A DNA stretch of 50,832 bases, from positions 1 through 50,832 of the forward strand of contig JAJDVG010000009.1 in the NCBI GenBank assembly GCA_022826245.1. Direction: 5' to 3'. Of the stretch, positions 23,880-33,211 are shown piece by piece (the first letter of the stretch is position 1; each line of letters starts with the position of its first letter). The notes beneath the pieces were generated by a model, which was not told where the DNA came from, made no database searches, and saw nothing but the letters and a program-made list of their open reading frames with translations. The position numbers and the translations under genes are program-made. This stretch comes from Gammaproteobacteria bacterium (GTDB lineage: Bacteria > Pseudomonadota > Gammaproteobacteria > Steroidobacterales > Rariloculaceae).

Positions 23880-25649
23880 TCACCTGCGCGGCAACGCGAA
23901 TGCATAGATCGCGTTGTGTTCCTGCACGACCTCGATACCGCTGATGCTCGCAGGCGTCCCCGTGCCCGATGTGCCGTTGCCCGTCAGCACGGCCACGTAC
24001 TGCCGGCCGTCGACGGCATAGGTGATCGTGCTCGTCTGGATGGTGCCGCCGAGCACGGCTTCCCAGAGCACCTCGCCGTCGTCGGCATCGAACGCCCGGA
24101 ATCGCCGCGCGATGTCTCCCCAGAACAGAAGATCGCCGGCGGTCACGAGCGCCGAACCGTTGCCGGGCGCGGCCTGCGAGTGGATGCGCTCCATCCTGCC
24201 GGTCGCAAGATCGATCTTGGCTATCGAGGAATAATCGTCGAGATCGGTGCCCGGTCGGAGCATCCCGACTCTCGGCCCGAATCCGGACGGCGCCGAGGCG
24301 TTCGACGTCATGTCGAGGCACGCGTCGTGATAGGGGATATAGAGCGCATTGCGGGTCGGATCGTAGGCCGTGGACCAGTAGCTGCGCGTGTTGTGATAGC
24401 ACACGAGCTGCCGCTGACCGTCTTCGGTGAACATGCGCTCGGTGTTGAGCACCGTGCGGCCCGTCTCGACGTTGATGTCGGCGATGTGGAACTCGGGGAT
24501 ATCGTAGGGAAACGGCATCGCCCAGAGGAACTGACCCGTCGCGCGGTCAAGCATCCAGATGCCGCCGCCCTCCCCGACTGCGACCACGGCTTCGCGTATC
24601 GAACCGCGTTCGATCCCGGGATTGATCCACTTGACGGCGTCGGGGTCGGGCTCGAAGACGGTGGAGATGATCGTTCGCTCGTGCAGATGGTCGAGGTCCC
24701 AGTCGTCGCCGGGATTGTGCTGGTAGTACCAGACGAGTTCGCCGATCTCGACGTCGAGTGCGACCGTCGAGTTGCTGTAGAGGTCCGCCGGCGCTGTCGT
24801 CGGTACCGCGTCGACGCTGCCGTGCCGCGTGAGCCGCGTGTACGGGGTCGGGTTGGCAATGCCCCAGTACGTGATCTTCCGCTCCGGGTCGTAGGAGCCC
24901 GGCAGGCCCCAGGAGCTTGCGACGCGTTCGTCCAGGGGCACGTCGCCCCAGGTATCGCCGTCGCGCGTGCCCGGCGCCGCGGTCAGGTAGAACTTCCAGG
25001 CCTCGTGACCCGTAAACACATCGTGCGCGGAAATGAAGCAGCCGGAGCGTTGAAGGCAGGCGCGATTCGTGATCACCTTGCCGTCGGCGACGAGCACGCC
25101 GCCGGTGTGGCGCGTGTTCGTCGTCACGTCGAAGACTTCCGTCTGCCAGCGGATTTCGCCGGTGGCCGCGTCGAGCGCGACGATGAGGCCGTCCGGCGCC
25201 GTATAGAAGATCAGGTCGGCGTAGATCGCGATGCTCTTCTGGCGCTGAGATTCGGGCGGCCCGACGAACCCGATCGCGCTGTTGGGAATCTCGTGCGAGT
25301 ACGACCAGATGCGGTCGCCGTTCGTGGCATCGACGGCGATGACGCCGGCGCCGGGCTCGATCAGGTACATGACGCCGTCGTAGACGAGCGGAGTCGCCTC
25401 CTGCACGCCGGCCGGCAGCCCCCGCGACCAGGCCAGCGCGAGTCCGGAGACGTTGTCGCGGTTGATCTCGTCGAGCGGGCTGAACCGCTGCTGATCGTAG
25501 GTGCGGTTGATCATGAGCCAATCCGCCGGATCGGGGTTCTGCAGCATCTGGTCGGTGACAGGTTGGAAGTCGCTGACCTGAGCGAAGGCCGGTGTGGAGG
25601 CCGCGACCGCGCCGAGGGCGACGACGGCCAGTCTTGTGATCGTGCGCAT
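23880..25649 (-). CDS. PQQ-dependent alcohol dehydrogenase-like quinoprotein
   Basis: A 589-residue protein of the methanol/ethanol quinoprotein family, an eight-bladed W-motif propeller. The ATG at 25649 has GAGGGG upstream and starts a signal peptide (cleaved at PAFAQ). Landmarks are DPADWLMINRTYDQQRFSPL, TPLVYDGVMYLIEPGAGVIAVDATNGDRIW, DGLIVALDAATGEIRWQTE, GCFISAHDVFTGHEAWKFY, WYYQHNPGDDWDLDHLHERT and LLFWGDIARRFRAFDADDGEVLW. The two cysteines flanking SRACLQRSGCF take the place of the usual vicinal disulfide region. There is no fused cytochrome, in contrast to the paralogue at 30228-32465. A TAGAAT box at 25684-25689 may be its -10. Confidence 0.88.
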   Translation of the reverse strand: MRTITRLAVVALGAVAASTPAFAQVSDFQPVTDQMLQNPDPADWLMINRTYDQQRFSPLDEINRDNVSGLALAWSRGLPAGVQEATPLVYDGVMYLIEPGAGVIAVDATNGDRIWSYSHEIPNSAIGFVGPPESQRQKSIAIYADLIFYTAPDGLIVALDAATGEIRWQTEVFDVTTNTRHTGGVLVADGKVITNRACLQRSGCFISAHDVFTGHEAWKFYLTAAPGTRDGDTWGDVPLDERVASSWGLPGSYDPERKITYWGIANPTPYTRLTRHGSVDAVPTTAPADLYSNSTVALDVEIGELVWYYQHNPGDDWDLDHLHERTIISTVFEPDPDAVKWINPGIERGSIREAVVAVGEGGGIWMLDRATGQFLWAMPFPYDIPEFHIADINVETGRTVLNTERMFTEDGQRQLVCYHNTRSYWSTAYDPTRNALYIPYHDACLDMTSNASAPSGFGPRVGMLRPGTDLDDYSSIAKIDLATGRMERIHSQAAPGNGSALVTAGDLLFWGDIARRFRAFDADDGEVLWEAVLGGTIQTSTITYAVDGRQYVAVLTGNGTSGTGTPASISGIEVVQEHNAIYAFALPRR

Positions 25650-25884
25650 TATTTGCCCCTCGCTTCGTATTCTTCTGGCGCCGATTCTACTCGATGGCCT
25701 CGTTTCCGCGTGCGAATCATGCGGGGAGTCGCCGCACCTCTCCTCGGGTCTGCGCCGAGCCGGCCCGCAGCGACGGGAACGCACGCGCGGCAAAGCGTGC
25801 GGATCGGCGGCTGTCGCCGGCCGCGCGCAGGGGCGGGTACGAACGCGCCAGGGAAACATGCTGCCGAGCGATGCGACGATTGTC

Positions 25885-25890
25885 TATCAT
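25885..25890 (+). promoter_or_regulatory. Candidate -10 box of the YtcJ-like gene
   Basis: TATCAT (five of six to consensus) lies 43 bp before the ATG at 25934; a weak CTGCCG sits 18 bases upstream as -35. The 284-bp gap 25650-25933 must hold divergent promoters for two genes. Confidence 0.3.
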
Positions 25891-25933
25891 TCAAACAGCC
25901 GGGATGATCGGGAAAGCAGCCGGGAGAACAGCC

Positions 25934-27613
25934 ATGCCGCACGCCATCAAGCTCTCATTTCTTGCGCTCGCCGCCGCCGCGGCAGGCACTGCGAACGCCC
26001 AGTCCGACTGCCCTGCCGTCAATGACGTGCTGTTGACCGGCGGCGTCATCCACACGATGGATGCCGGCGGCGCGGTCGTCGAGTCCGTGCATATCGTCGG
26101 CGACCGCATCGCCGCGACAGGCAGCGGCCGCCTCGGCGCCACCGACTGCACCGAGGTCATCGACCTCAACGGCCGCACGGCCGTTCCCGGCATCATCGAC
26201 AACCACAATCACATCGTCCTGCTCGGTCTTCGCCCCGGCCACGACACGCGCATCGAATCCGCCGCCTCGATCGAGGACGTGCTGGCGCTGATCGGCGCGC
26301 GCGCGGCGGAGCTTCCAGCCGGCGAATGGATCACCTCGATCGGCGGCTTCAACAGGAACCAGTTCGTGCCGCCGCCTGGCGAACCGCGCTTTCCGACGCT
26401 CGCCGAGCTTGACGCGGTCGCGCCCGACCATCCCGTCTACCTACAGGAATCCTTCGCCGGACCGTCAGCGACGAACTCCCTCGGCAAGGCGTTTTTCGAG
26501 AACAGGGGCATCGAGGTCGGCGCGGAAGGCGCGGACGCCGGATCGATCGCCGGCGGCTTTCAGACCCCGAATCCGACAACGCGGGCGCTTCATGAACTCC
26601 GCCTGTTGCAGACACTCGACGACCAGATGCGCGGCACCGTCGACGCGATGCGCTATGCCGCAAGCCTCGGCGTAACAACGCACCTCGACCAGGGCGGGTT
26701 TCCCGCCGCCGGCACGGCGGCCGACGGCGCCGCCCACTTCGACCGCTACCGCGCCTACGATGCGCTGCTCGCACTGCACGCCGAAGATGCGCTGATCAAC
26801 CGTATCCGGCTCAACTTCCTGCACATGGAAACGGACCCCGAGACGCCCGAACTGCGGGCCCGACTGCTGAACGTCTTTCCGGATTTCGGCGGCCCCATGC
26901 TGCGCGTCGTCGGGATCGGCGAGTTCACGGCCGGCGCGAGCCCGATCATCGGCGAGGCGAGCGAGGAATGGCTCGCGGGCACCCGGCGCGTCGCCGAAGC
27001 CGGCTGGCGTAACGAGAATCACTCGCTCACGCCGGCCGACTTCCCGGTCATCATCGATAGCTGGCAGAGCATTCACGAGTCGCTGCCGGCTCCGGGCATC
27101 GCCAACCTGCGCTGGGTGGTCGCGCACGCGCCCTTCATCACGCGCGAATACGCCGACAGGCTCGCGGCGATCGGCGGCGGGGTCAGCGTGCTCGGCGGCT
27201 GGCGCTACATCAGCGGCAGCGCTGAGGCCAATGGCCCGCCGTTCCGCATGCTCGTCGACAGCGGCGTCCCGGTCGGCATGAGCTCCGACGGCATGCAGAT
27301 CTCGCCGATGAACCCGTGGATCGGCCTCTACTATGTGGTCACGGGCATCAACGCGCGCGGCGAACTCATCAACGAAGGCCAGACGCTCGACCGCGACGAA
27401 GCGTTGCGCCTCTACACGTCCGCAAACGGCTGGTTCCTCAACGAGGAGGACGACCTCGGCACGATCGAACCGGGCAAGTACGCCGACCTCGTGGTCCTGA
27501 GCGCGGACTACTTCGATGAGGAAGCCGTGCCGGACGAGGCCATCAAGCAGTTGCAGTCGGTGTTGACGCTCGTCGGGGGCGAAGTCGTCTATGGTGATGT
27601 GGGAGCGCTGTAA
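25934..27613 (+). CDS. YtcJ-like (Amidohydro_3) secreted amidohydrolase
   Basis: A 559-residue protein; the ATG at 25934 is preceded by GGGAG and starts a signal peptide (cleavage at NAQ). Metal-site landmarks are GRTAVPGIIDNHNHIVLLG (H91, H93), the barrel-end SSDGMQISPMNPW, and the family tail ALRLYTSANGWFLNEEDDLG followed by TIEPGKYADLVVLSADYF. It has the YtcJ/exoenzyme-regulator AepA-like layout with a long insert after the first metal motif. Related enzymes hydrolyse formamides or N-acyl compounds; the substrate here is open. It stands alone and converges on the outer-membrane protein gene, with only 15 bp between the stops. Confidence 0.88.
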   Translation: MPHAIKLSFLALAAAAAGTANAQSDCPAVNDVLLTGGVIHTMDAGGAVVESVHIVGDRIAATGSGRLGATDCTEVIDLNGRTAVPGIIDNHNHIVLLGLRPGHDTRIESAASIEDVLALIGARAAELPAGEWITSIGGFNRNQFVPPPGEPRFPTLAELDAVAPDHPVYLQESFAGPSATNSLGKAFFENRGIEVGAEGADAGSIAGGFQTPNPTTRALHELRLLQTLDDQMRGTVDAMRYAASLGVTTHLDQGGFPAAGTAADGAAHFDRYRAYDALLALHAEDALINRIRLNFLHMETDPETPELRARLLNVFPDFGGPMLRVVGIGEFTAGASPIIGEASEEWLAGTRRVAEAGWRNENHSLTPADFPVIIDSWQSIHESLPAPGIANLRWVVAHAPFITREYADRLAAIGGGVSVLGGWRYISGSAEANGPPFRMLVDSGVPVGMSSDGMQISPMNPWIGLYYVVTGINARGELINEGQTLDRDEALRLYTSANGWFLNEEDDLGTIEPGKYADLVVLSADYFDEEAVPDEAIKQLQSVLTLVGGEVVYGDVGAL

Positions 27614-27628
27614 GCGCGAAGCCTTCCG

Positions 27629-28606
27629 CTAGCGCCGAACCGCAAACTTGACGACCAGCGAGAGCTGCCAGCCCGACACCGAGCCGAAGGTATTCTCGTT
27701 GGTGAAGTCGGGATCACGGGTATGCATCGGGTGCACGGCATACCTGCTGGTGTCGGCGATCTCGTCGACCCAGGAATACGTCAGCTTCGCGCCCAGTCGT
27801 GTCCTCTCGCCGATCGGGTAGTCTGCCCCGAGATGGAGCAACACGGCAGACACCGTGTCTGACAGGTCGGCATCCTGCGTACCGTCGTAGAACGACAAGG
27901 GAGGGTCGTACGCCTGCGTCGAGTTGGTCCCGTAAGCCGCCGAGAAGCGCACGCCACGCACTTCGATGTCCGCGATCCCCGCGCCGACGCCCACGTACGC
28001 GGTCAGGGCGCCCAGCGGCCAGTCGCGATAGCCGCTGACCGAGAGGATGTACGTCCTGACACTGTCGATCGACGTCTCGACGTCCGCAAGGACCGTGCCG
28101 TCGCCCGGCAGCCGGGCGCTGCCGTCGAGGTACTCGATGCTGCGGAAGGCTTGGTCGAGGTCGTGAACGGTATGCATGCCCGCGAGTTCGACTCGCCATG
28201 CGCCCAATGTGTATCCGTAGCCGATTTCGATACCGCTGTCGGAATCCGCGTCGATCCCGTAGCGCCAACGATATCCCGGAATGGCAGGAGGGGGCTCCAT
28301 GGCGAAGCATGCGTCCGTGGGGTAGCAGATCGTGTCCAGGTTCGAGCCGACCTGGTCCATTCCGGACTTTGCCGCGCGGCCGAGACCGATCGAGACGTAC
28401 TGTTCCCACTCTCGCCCTTGTTCAGGCTCCGGCTCTTGCTCTTGCTCCCGCTGTTGCGCTTGTGCCGGATTCAGGAGAGCGCACGCCAATGCAAGCGCAT
28501 ACGACGCGACGATCATCAACCGGGCGCTCGGCTCCAGTGCCGTTCGAAGCTCGCGGGCGCCTCGCAGCGCGATCGTCTTCATGTCACGAACACGGCTACG
28601 CGCCAT
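27629..28606 (-). CDS. Outer-membrane beta-barrel protein
   Basis: A 325-residue frame. The ATG at 28606 (AAGGGC upstream) is used; ATG 28582 is an alternative. A hydrophobic signal (ASYALALACALLNPAQAQ) is followed by a Gln/Glu tract (QREQEQEPEPEQGREWEQ) coded by near-tandem hexamers. The rest alternates polar and hydrophobic residues in the style of eight-or-more-stranded OmpA/OmpW-like barrels, ending with an aromatic-rich last strand (SGWQLSLVVKFAVRR; the terminal residues are Arg-Arg rather than Phe, which is atypical). It is the last gene of the leftward CHRD-PQQ operon. A porin or adhesin role is possible. Confidence 0.75.
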   Translation of the reverse strand: MARSRVRDMKTIALRGARELRTALEPSARLMIVASYALALACALLNPAQAQQREQEQEPEPEQGREWEQYVSIGLGRAAKSGMDQVGSNLDTICYPTDACFAMEPPPAIPGYRWRYGIDADSDSGIEIGYGYTLGAWRVELAGMHTVHDLDQAFRSIEYLDGSARLPGDGTVLADVETSIDSVRTYILSVSGYRDWPLGALTAYVGVGAGIADIEVRGVRFSAAYGTNSTQAYDPPLSFYDGTQDADLSDTVSAVLLHLGADYPIGERTRLGAKLTYSWVDEIADTSRYAVHPMHTRDPDFTNENTFGSVSGWQLSLVVKFAVRR

Positions 28607-28662
28607 GCCGACTGCCCTTGCCCGCAAACGACGGTCGGGGATGTCCGCGACGGGGCATCGCG

Positions 28663-29127
28663 CTACGGCGACTCGCCGTTGTACTCGGCGTCGGTCACGG
28701 GTTCGAGGAACTCGATGCCGCCGCCGCCCGGTACGACTCCAAGTTGCAGGAGTGGCTCGTCCGGCGCCGCACCGTGCCAGTGCTCGACGCCCGGCGGCGT
28801 GTAGTCGATCTCGCCCTGGCCGAGCTCACGCATCGGTTCGCCGCGCCGCTGCGTGCGGGCACGACCTTCCTGAACGAACAGGATGAAGCCGCCCGCATGA
28901 GTGTGCCAGTAGGTCCGGTTGCCCGGCTCGAAGGTCCGGGCGCCGGCGATGAAATCGGATTCGACGGGGACCGAACCGCCGACACGCGCAAGCCGCGCCG
29001 CCTCTTCGTCAGCGTCATCCTGCGCCTGAACGGCGAAAACGCCGCCGGCCACGAGACCGACGACTGCGGCTGTCGCCGCGGCAGATCTCAAGACCATTCT
29101 CCGACGCGAGCCCAGTTCAACTTTCAT
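28663..29127 (-). CDS. Small exported cupin protein
   Basis: A 154-residue protein with a very strong SD (AAGGAGG) before ATG 29127. A twin-arginine-like N-terminus (SRRRMVLRSAAATAAVVG) precedes one cupin domain. Motif 1 is GNRTYWHTHAGGFILFVQEG, with the HxH pair but Ile in place of the usual Glu/Gln; motif 2 is PPGVEHWHGAAPDEPL. The protein resembles the (R)-mandelonitrile-lyase/carboxymuconolactone-type small cupins, which bind Mn, Fe or Zn. It sits between an alpha/beta hydrolase and an outer-membrane barrel in an operon with a quinoprotein, so a small-molecule detoxifying or isomerising step is likely, the substrate unknown. Confidence 0.85.
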   Translation of the reverse strand: MKVELGSRRRMVLRSAAATAAVVGLVAGGVFAVQAQDDADEEAARLARVGGSVPVESDFIAGARTFEPGNRTYWHTHAGGFILFVQEGRARTQRRGEPMRELGQGEIDYTPPGVEHWHGAAPDEPLLQLGVVPGGGGIEFLEPVTDAEYNGESP

Positions 29128-29155
29128 CGAATACCTCCTTCCGATTGCGGATCAT

Positions 29156-30154
29156 TCAGCCGAGCAACTCGAGCAGCGCGCCAGCCACGGCATCGGGCCG
29201 GTGCGCGGGCAGATCGTGCCCGGCGCCGTCGACGATACGGCGCGCGGCCAGGTTCGTGAACCGCGCCTGATCCCCGGACGGATCGGGCGACGGCGTGCCG
29301 CCGAGGCCGCTCGCGCCGGGATGCAGCACGATCGCGGGCACGGTTACCGGCGGGCGCGCGGCGAGCCGGCGTTCGACATCGACAAAACGTTCTTCGCCGG
29401 GCGCGTTGAGGAGCCGGTGGCGGTACGAGTGCACGACGACCTCGACGAAATCGCGATTGTCGAACGAAGGCGCCGATCGCGCGTACGCCTCGTCGGTGTA
29501 CCGCCATTGCGGGGACCAGGTGTCCCACAGATAGCGGACGATGTCGTGGCGGTCCGCCTCGAGCGCCGCCGCACCCCGGTCGGTGTTGAAGTACCACATG
29601 TACCAGAACCGCGACGCGATCCTTGCCGGCATCGGGTTGCCCTGCGTGACGGTGTTCTGCACGGAGTAGCCGCCGATCGCGACCTGGCCGATGATGCGCG
29701 CAGGCTCGAGGATCGAAGCGATGCAGGCCGCGCGGTTGCCCCAGTCGAAACCTGCCGTCGCGAACCGCTCGATGCCGAGCGCGTCGGCGAAGTCGATGAC
29801 GTCCTGCGCGATCGCGGCCTGCTCGGCCATGCGCGGCGCGGAGTCGTCGCGGAAGCGGGTCGTCCCGAAGCCGCGCAGATACGGCACGAGCACGCGATGG
29901 CCGGTCTCGGCCAGCGGCGCCACGACGCCGTCGAAGGATCTGACGTCGTACGGAAAGCCGTGCAGCAGCACGACGGCCGTACCGTCCGGCGGTCCGTGCT
30001 CCTCGTAGCCGATGTCGAGCACGTCCGTTGCAACCGAGCGCACGCCCGCACCCTCGGCAAGCTGCGCCACCGTTTGCCTGACCGTGCCGGCAGCCGCCGT
30101 CGCGACGCTCGCCGCGCCCGCCGTTTCGAGGAACTCTCTCCGGGACGGCGTCAT
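29156..30154 (-). CDS. TAT-exported alpha/beta hydrolase (epoxide hydrolase/dehalogenase-like)
   Basis: A 332-residue protein with a TAT signal (SRREFLETAGAASVATAAAG). The fold is clear: VVLLHGFPYD (oxyanion HG at 65-66), VPYLRGFG, and nucleophile elbow AGFDWGNRAA with Asp137 rather than Ser, which points to the epoxide-hydrolase/haloalkane-dehalogenase branch. The catalytic His is in GHDLPAHRP near the C-terminus. A cap region with many aromatic residues (RFWYMWYFN) lies between. The cupin gene follows after 28 bp and the PQQ-cytochrome gene precedes it by 73 bp. It likely hydrolyses an epoxide or halide produced or met in the same exported pathway. Confidence 0.85.
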   Translation of the reverse strand: MTPSRREFLETAGAASVATAAAGTVRQTVAQLAEGAGVRSVATDVLDIGYEEHGPPDGTAVVLLHGFPYDVRSFDGVVAPLAETGHRVLVPYLRGFGTTRFRDDSAPRMAEQAAIAQDVIDFADALGIERFATAGFDWGNRAACIASILEPARIIGQVAIGGYSVQNTVTQGNPMPARIASRFWYMWYFNTDRGAAALEADRHDIVRYLWDTWSPQWRYTDEAYARSAPSFDNRDFVEVVVHSYRHRLLNAPGEERFVDVERRLAARPPVTVPAIVLHPGASGLGGTPSPDPSGDQARFTNLAARRIVDGAGHDLPAHRPDAVAGALLELLG

Positions 30155-30227
30155 GCCTGCTCCGCCAGGGGAAACACGTTCGGAAAGTTCAGCCGCGCGA
30201 GCGTGCCTTGCAGCAACGGCCTCACGC

Positions 30228-32465
30228 TCACTCCTCCAGCGCGAACACGTACAGGGCGCTGCCGGCTTCGGGCACGCGCAGCGGCTCCTCGAGTATCGCG
30301 CTCACGTAGAACAGTTGCGCCCCGGCGCCCCAGCCGGTCGGTACGGCGACGTACTGCCGGCCATCGATGGCGTAGCTGATCGGGAAGCCCTGCACGGCTG
30401 TGCCGAGCCGCGTACGCCAGAGCACTTCGCCCGTCTCGACGTCGAAGGCCTTGAGCGAGCGGTCGAGATCGCCGATGAAGACGAGCCCGCCGGCCGTGGT
30501 CAAGGCCGACGACATGAACGGCACGCGCTGTTCGTACGACCAGACCTCTTCGAGCGAACCGAGGTCGAACGCCGCGAGCCGGCCGAGATTGCCGTTCGAG
30601 CCCGGCATCTCGTAGGCGCGCCAGCCGGCGCCGACGGTCGTGAGCCCCGGTTCGAGCGGCACGTCGAGCGGCAGCAGCTCGTTGCAGGCCTGCATGAGCG
30701 GAATGACGAGCCGGCGCGTCGGCTTGTGAAAGCCCATCGCGGGCCAGTTGTGCCCTCCCGACAGGCCCGGACAGATCTGCACCCGGTTGCCGACGCGGTG
30801 GCCGACGATGTCCTCGCGGTATTCGGGCCGCCCGGTTTCGGGGTCGATCGAGCTGAAAACGTTCTGGAACATCGTCTCGGCGTGGTCGACGTATTGCCCG
30901 GTCTCGCGGTCGACCTTCCAGATGATCCCGGGTTTGCCGATCGTCACGACGAGCTTCCGGCCCGCGTCGTCGATGAGCACGCGTTCGAAGACCTCGTCGA
31001 GGTCGACCGTCTCGCCCGGCGCGTGCTGGAAGTACCAGGCGAGTTCGCCGGTGGCCACGTCGATCGCGAGCGTCGAGGTCGTGTATAGCGCGTCGCCGTC
31101 GCCCGTACGGCGGCTCGCGCGCATCCAGGGCTTGGCCTGCGCCACGCCGAAGTAGGCGAGATTCAGTTCGGGATCGTAGCTGCCCGTGATCCAGACGTCG
31201 CCGCCCGCGCGGAAGATGTCCGGCAGCCCGTTCCACGTGTCGCCGCCGGGCAGACCGTCGCGGGCAACCGTCTCGAAGCGCCACAGTTCCTCGCCGGTGG
31301 CCGCATCGAATGCGCCGATGAAGCACTTCTCCTCGCGGTACTGCTGGCAGGTGCCCATGCCCTGCAACACCTTGCCGTCGGCGACGATCGGGCCGCTGCT
31401 GGCCGTGAAGCCGCCGTCTTCCCGGTCGCCGAGCACGGCTTCCCAGACGATTTCGCCCGTGGCCGCCTCGAGCGCGAGTAGATGCGCTTCGGTCGTCGCG
31501 ACGTAGAGCTTGTCGTCGTAGAGTGCGCTGCCGCGCATCGGGTGATAGTTGAGCGGACCGGAGATTCGCGTCTCCCAGATCAGCTCGCCGGTTCGCCCGT
31601 CGAGCGCCTGCATCACGTTCGGCGGGTTGTTCACGTAGATGACGCCGTTGAAGGCCATCGGCGCCGGCTGGTCGCGGCCGTCGCGGTCCGTCATCGAATA
31701 GACCCAGGCAAGCTCGAGCCGGTCGATGTTGCTCCGGTCGATCTGGTCGAGCGGGCTGTAGTTCGAGGCGCCGTAGTCGCGGCGGATCATCGGCCAGTCG
31801 GCGGGATCGGGGTCGCGCAGCGCCGCGTCCGTGACCGGTGCGTAGTTCTCGACGCGGCCGGCGACCGTGACGCCGAGCGGGATTTCCGCCTCGGCGGCCG
31901 CTTCCGCTGCGGCTGTCGGCGCCTCGGCCACGCTCGCGATTTCGATCGGGCTCGCGGCGGTCAGCGCTTCGGTACCGGGTTCCGCGGCATTGCGCTCGAG
32001 CGTATAGGCCGTGACGCCGGCGTATTCGTCGTCGCTAAGACCGCCGGCGTCCGCGGGCGGCATCGTCAGCCTGGTGTACGTGACGAGTTCGCCGATCGTG
32101 CGCGCACCCCAGCGGGCGAGGAAGGCTTCGCCTGCGAGCGGCGGCGCGCCGGCCACACCGGCGAGGTCCCTGCCGTGACACGCCGCGCAATACGTCGCGT
32201 AGTCGGCACGGCCGGCTAAGGCCTGCTCCGCCGTGAATGCGCCGGACGCGGCTACGTCCCGAGCCTGGGCCACCATGAATGCGACGGGTCCAGCTTCGTC
32301 CCTGGCTTGGTCCGCCGTGAACTCACCGGGTCCAGCTTCCTCCTGGGCCGTCGCCGCCGCAGCGGCAAGGCAGGCGGCAAGAACCCATGCACACCGCGCA
32401 ATGCCTGACTGCCGCGAGCGGTACGCGGCATCCGCATTTGCGGGCCTGCAACTGCGTCCGATCAT
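30228..32465 (-). CDS. Cytochrome c-PQQ dehydrogenase fusion (quinohemoprotein)
   Basis: A 745-residue protein. The ATG at 32465 overlaps the CHRD stop (ATGA), with GGGGAG upstream. After a signal (about 1-40), residues 43-84 hold three 14-residue repeats ending in FTAEQALA. The cytochrome c domain follows (YCAACHG, C93/C96/H97; sixth ligand probably in TMPPADAGG). From about residue 205 the eight-bladed PQQ domain runs to the end ([40 protein letters not shown] W-motifs, [35 protein letters not shown]). The heme is N-terminal, the reverse of type II quinohemoprotein alcohol dehydrogenases. It should oxidise an alcohol in the periplasm and pass electrons to its own heme. Confidence 0.88.
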   Translation of the reverse strand: MIGRSCRPANADAAYRSRQSGIARCAWVLAACLAAAAATAQEEAGPGEFTADQARDEAGPVAFMVAQARDVAASGAFTAEQALAGRADYATYCAACHGRDLAGVAGAPPLAGEAFLARWGARTIGELVTYTRLTMPPADAGGLSDDEYAGVTAYTLERNAAEPGTEALTAASPIEIASVAEAPTAAAEAAAEAEIPLGVTVAGRVENYAPVTDAALRDPDPADWPMIRRDYGASNYSPLDQIDRSNIDRLELAWVYSMTDRDGRDQPAPMAFNGVIYVNNPPNVMQALDGRTGELIWETRISGPLNYHPMRGSALYDDKLYVATTEAHLLALEAATGEIVWEAVLGDREDGGFTASSGPIVADGKVLQGMGTCQQYREEKCFIGAFDAATGEELWRFETVARDGLPGGDTWNGLPDIFRAGGDVWITGSYDPELNLAYFGVAQAKPWMRASRRTGDGDALYTTSTLAIDVATGELAWYFQHAPGETVDLDEVFERVLIDDAGRKLVVTIGKPGIIWKVDRETGQYVDHAETMFQNVFSSIDPETGRPEYREDIVGHRVGNRVQICPGLSGGHNWPAMGFHKPTRRLVIPLMQACNELLPLDVPLEPGLTTVGAGWRAYEMPGSNGNLGRLAAFDLGSLEEVWSYEQRVPFMSSALTTAGGLVFIGDLDRSLKAFDVETGEVLWRTRLGTAVQGFPISYAIDGRQYVAVPTGWGAGAQLFYVSAILEEPLRVPEAGSALYVFALEE
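32214..32339 (-). repeat. Three in-frame 42-bp repeats in the quinohemoprotein gene
   Basis: Residues 43-56 ([14 protein letters not shown]), 57-70 ([14 protein letters not shown]) and 71-84 ([14 protein letters not shown]) form three 14-residue units. The third is the normal start of the cytochrome domain in this family, so the first two look like duplications of it. Confidence 0.75.
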
Positions 32466-32914
32466 CGATCTCCCCACAGGAGCCATCCCCACAGATTGCC
32501 TTCGGGCGCGCTGTCGCTGTCGATCTGGATGTACAGATGCCCGGCCTCGAGTCGTGCCAGCGTGTCGTCGCCAAGTTCAAATACGCCCGAGATCGTGCCG
32601 GCCATCGCCTTCGAAACCTCGAGTTCGTACACGGCGGGGCCGCGTACGCCCGTTACCGGAGCCAGGTGGATGTTGGCGCGCGTGGCGTCGGACTTGAGCC
32701 CCTCGAAGCGCCCCGTCACGGTCAGCTCGTTGTCCGCGAGCGTCACCTGCGCCGAGCCGCTGCCCGCAACGAACTCGCGCATCGCGCTGTCGCGCGGCGC
32801 CGCTGCGAGTCGAACCTCGAATGTCCGGGCCTGCTGCGCTGCGGCGCCGGACAATGCCGCTGCAACGGCCAGCACGACCGGCGCCATCGCACGCAGACGG
32901 TAGCTGCTCGACAT
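32462..32914 (-). CDS. CHRD-domain secreted protein
   Basis: A 150-residue protein with a signal peptide (cleavage near GAAAQ) and one CHRD domain: [48 protein letters not shown] and [20 protein letters not shown] followed by [12 protein letters not shown] domains, named after chordin, are immunoglobulin-like beta folds found in secreted bacterial proteins and probably bind metal or partner proteins. The stop TGA overlaps the ATG of the quinohemoprotein (ATGA), so translation of the two is coupled and they are likely made in fixed ratio. It is the first gene of the operon. The start ATG 32914 has GGAG upstream; ATG 32887 is an alternative. Confidence 0.85.
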   Translation of the reverse strand: MSSSYRLRAMAPVVLAVAAALSGAAAQQARTFEVRLAAAPRDSAMREFVAGSGSAQVTLADNELTVTGRFEGLKSDATRANIHLAPVTGVRGPAVYELEVSKAMAGTISGVFELGDDTLARLEAGHLYIQIDSDSAPEGNLWGWLLWGDR

Positions 32915-33147
32915 GCCGGGCGGACTCCCCTAACGCCCGAGCGATGACCTGACACGATGAGGCATGGTCGTTTTCGCTTCGTCCCTGGCCTTGATCGAAG
33001 CCGCATCATAGCAGCCGGAACGCTCCGCGGTTGCCCTGCCGACGGCGACGCGACTGCACGTCTGCGCCCTAACTCTGCCGTGTCCCGCACGCCGCGATCA
33101 GTGCGGCGGGATCGCCCTATTCGGGGCATCGCGCATCCGCCTCGATG

Positions 33148-33176
33148 TTTCCGAACCCGGCGGCGTGCACTAATAT
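33148..33176 (+). promoter_or_regulatory. Candidate promoter of the SRPBCC gene
   Basis: TAATAT (33171-33176) lies 17 bases after TTTCCG (33148-33153), 35 bp before the ATG at 33212. Both boxes are partial matches. The rest of the 297-bp gap 32915-33211 shows nothing else I can name. Confidence 0.35.
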
Positions 33177-33211
33177 GCGGCCATCGGCGACCGAACCCAA
33201 GGGAGACAATC

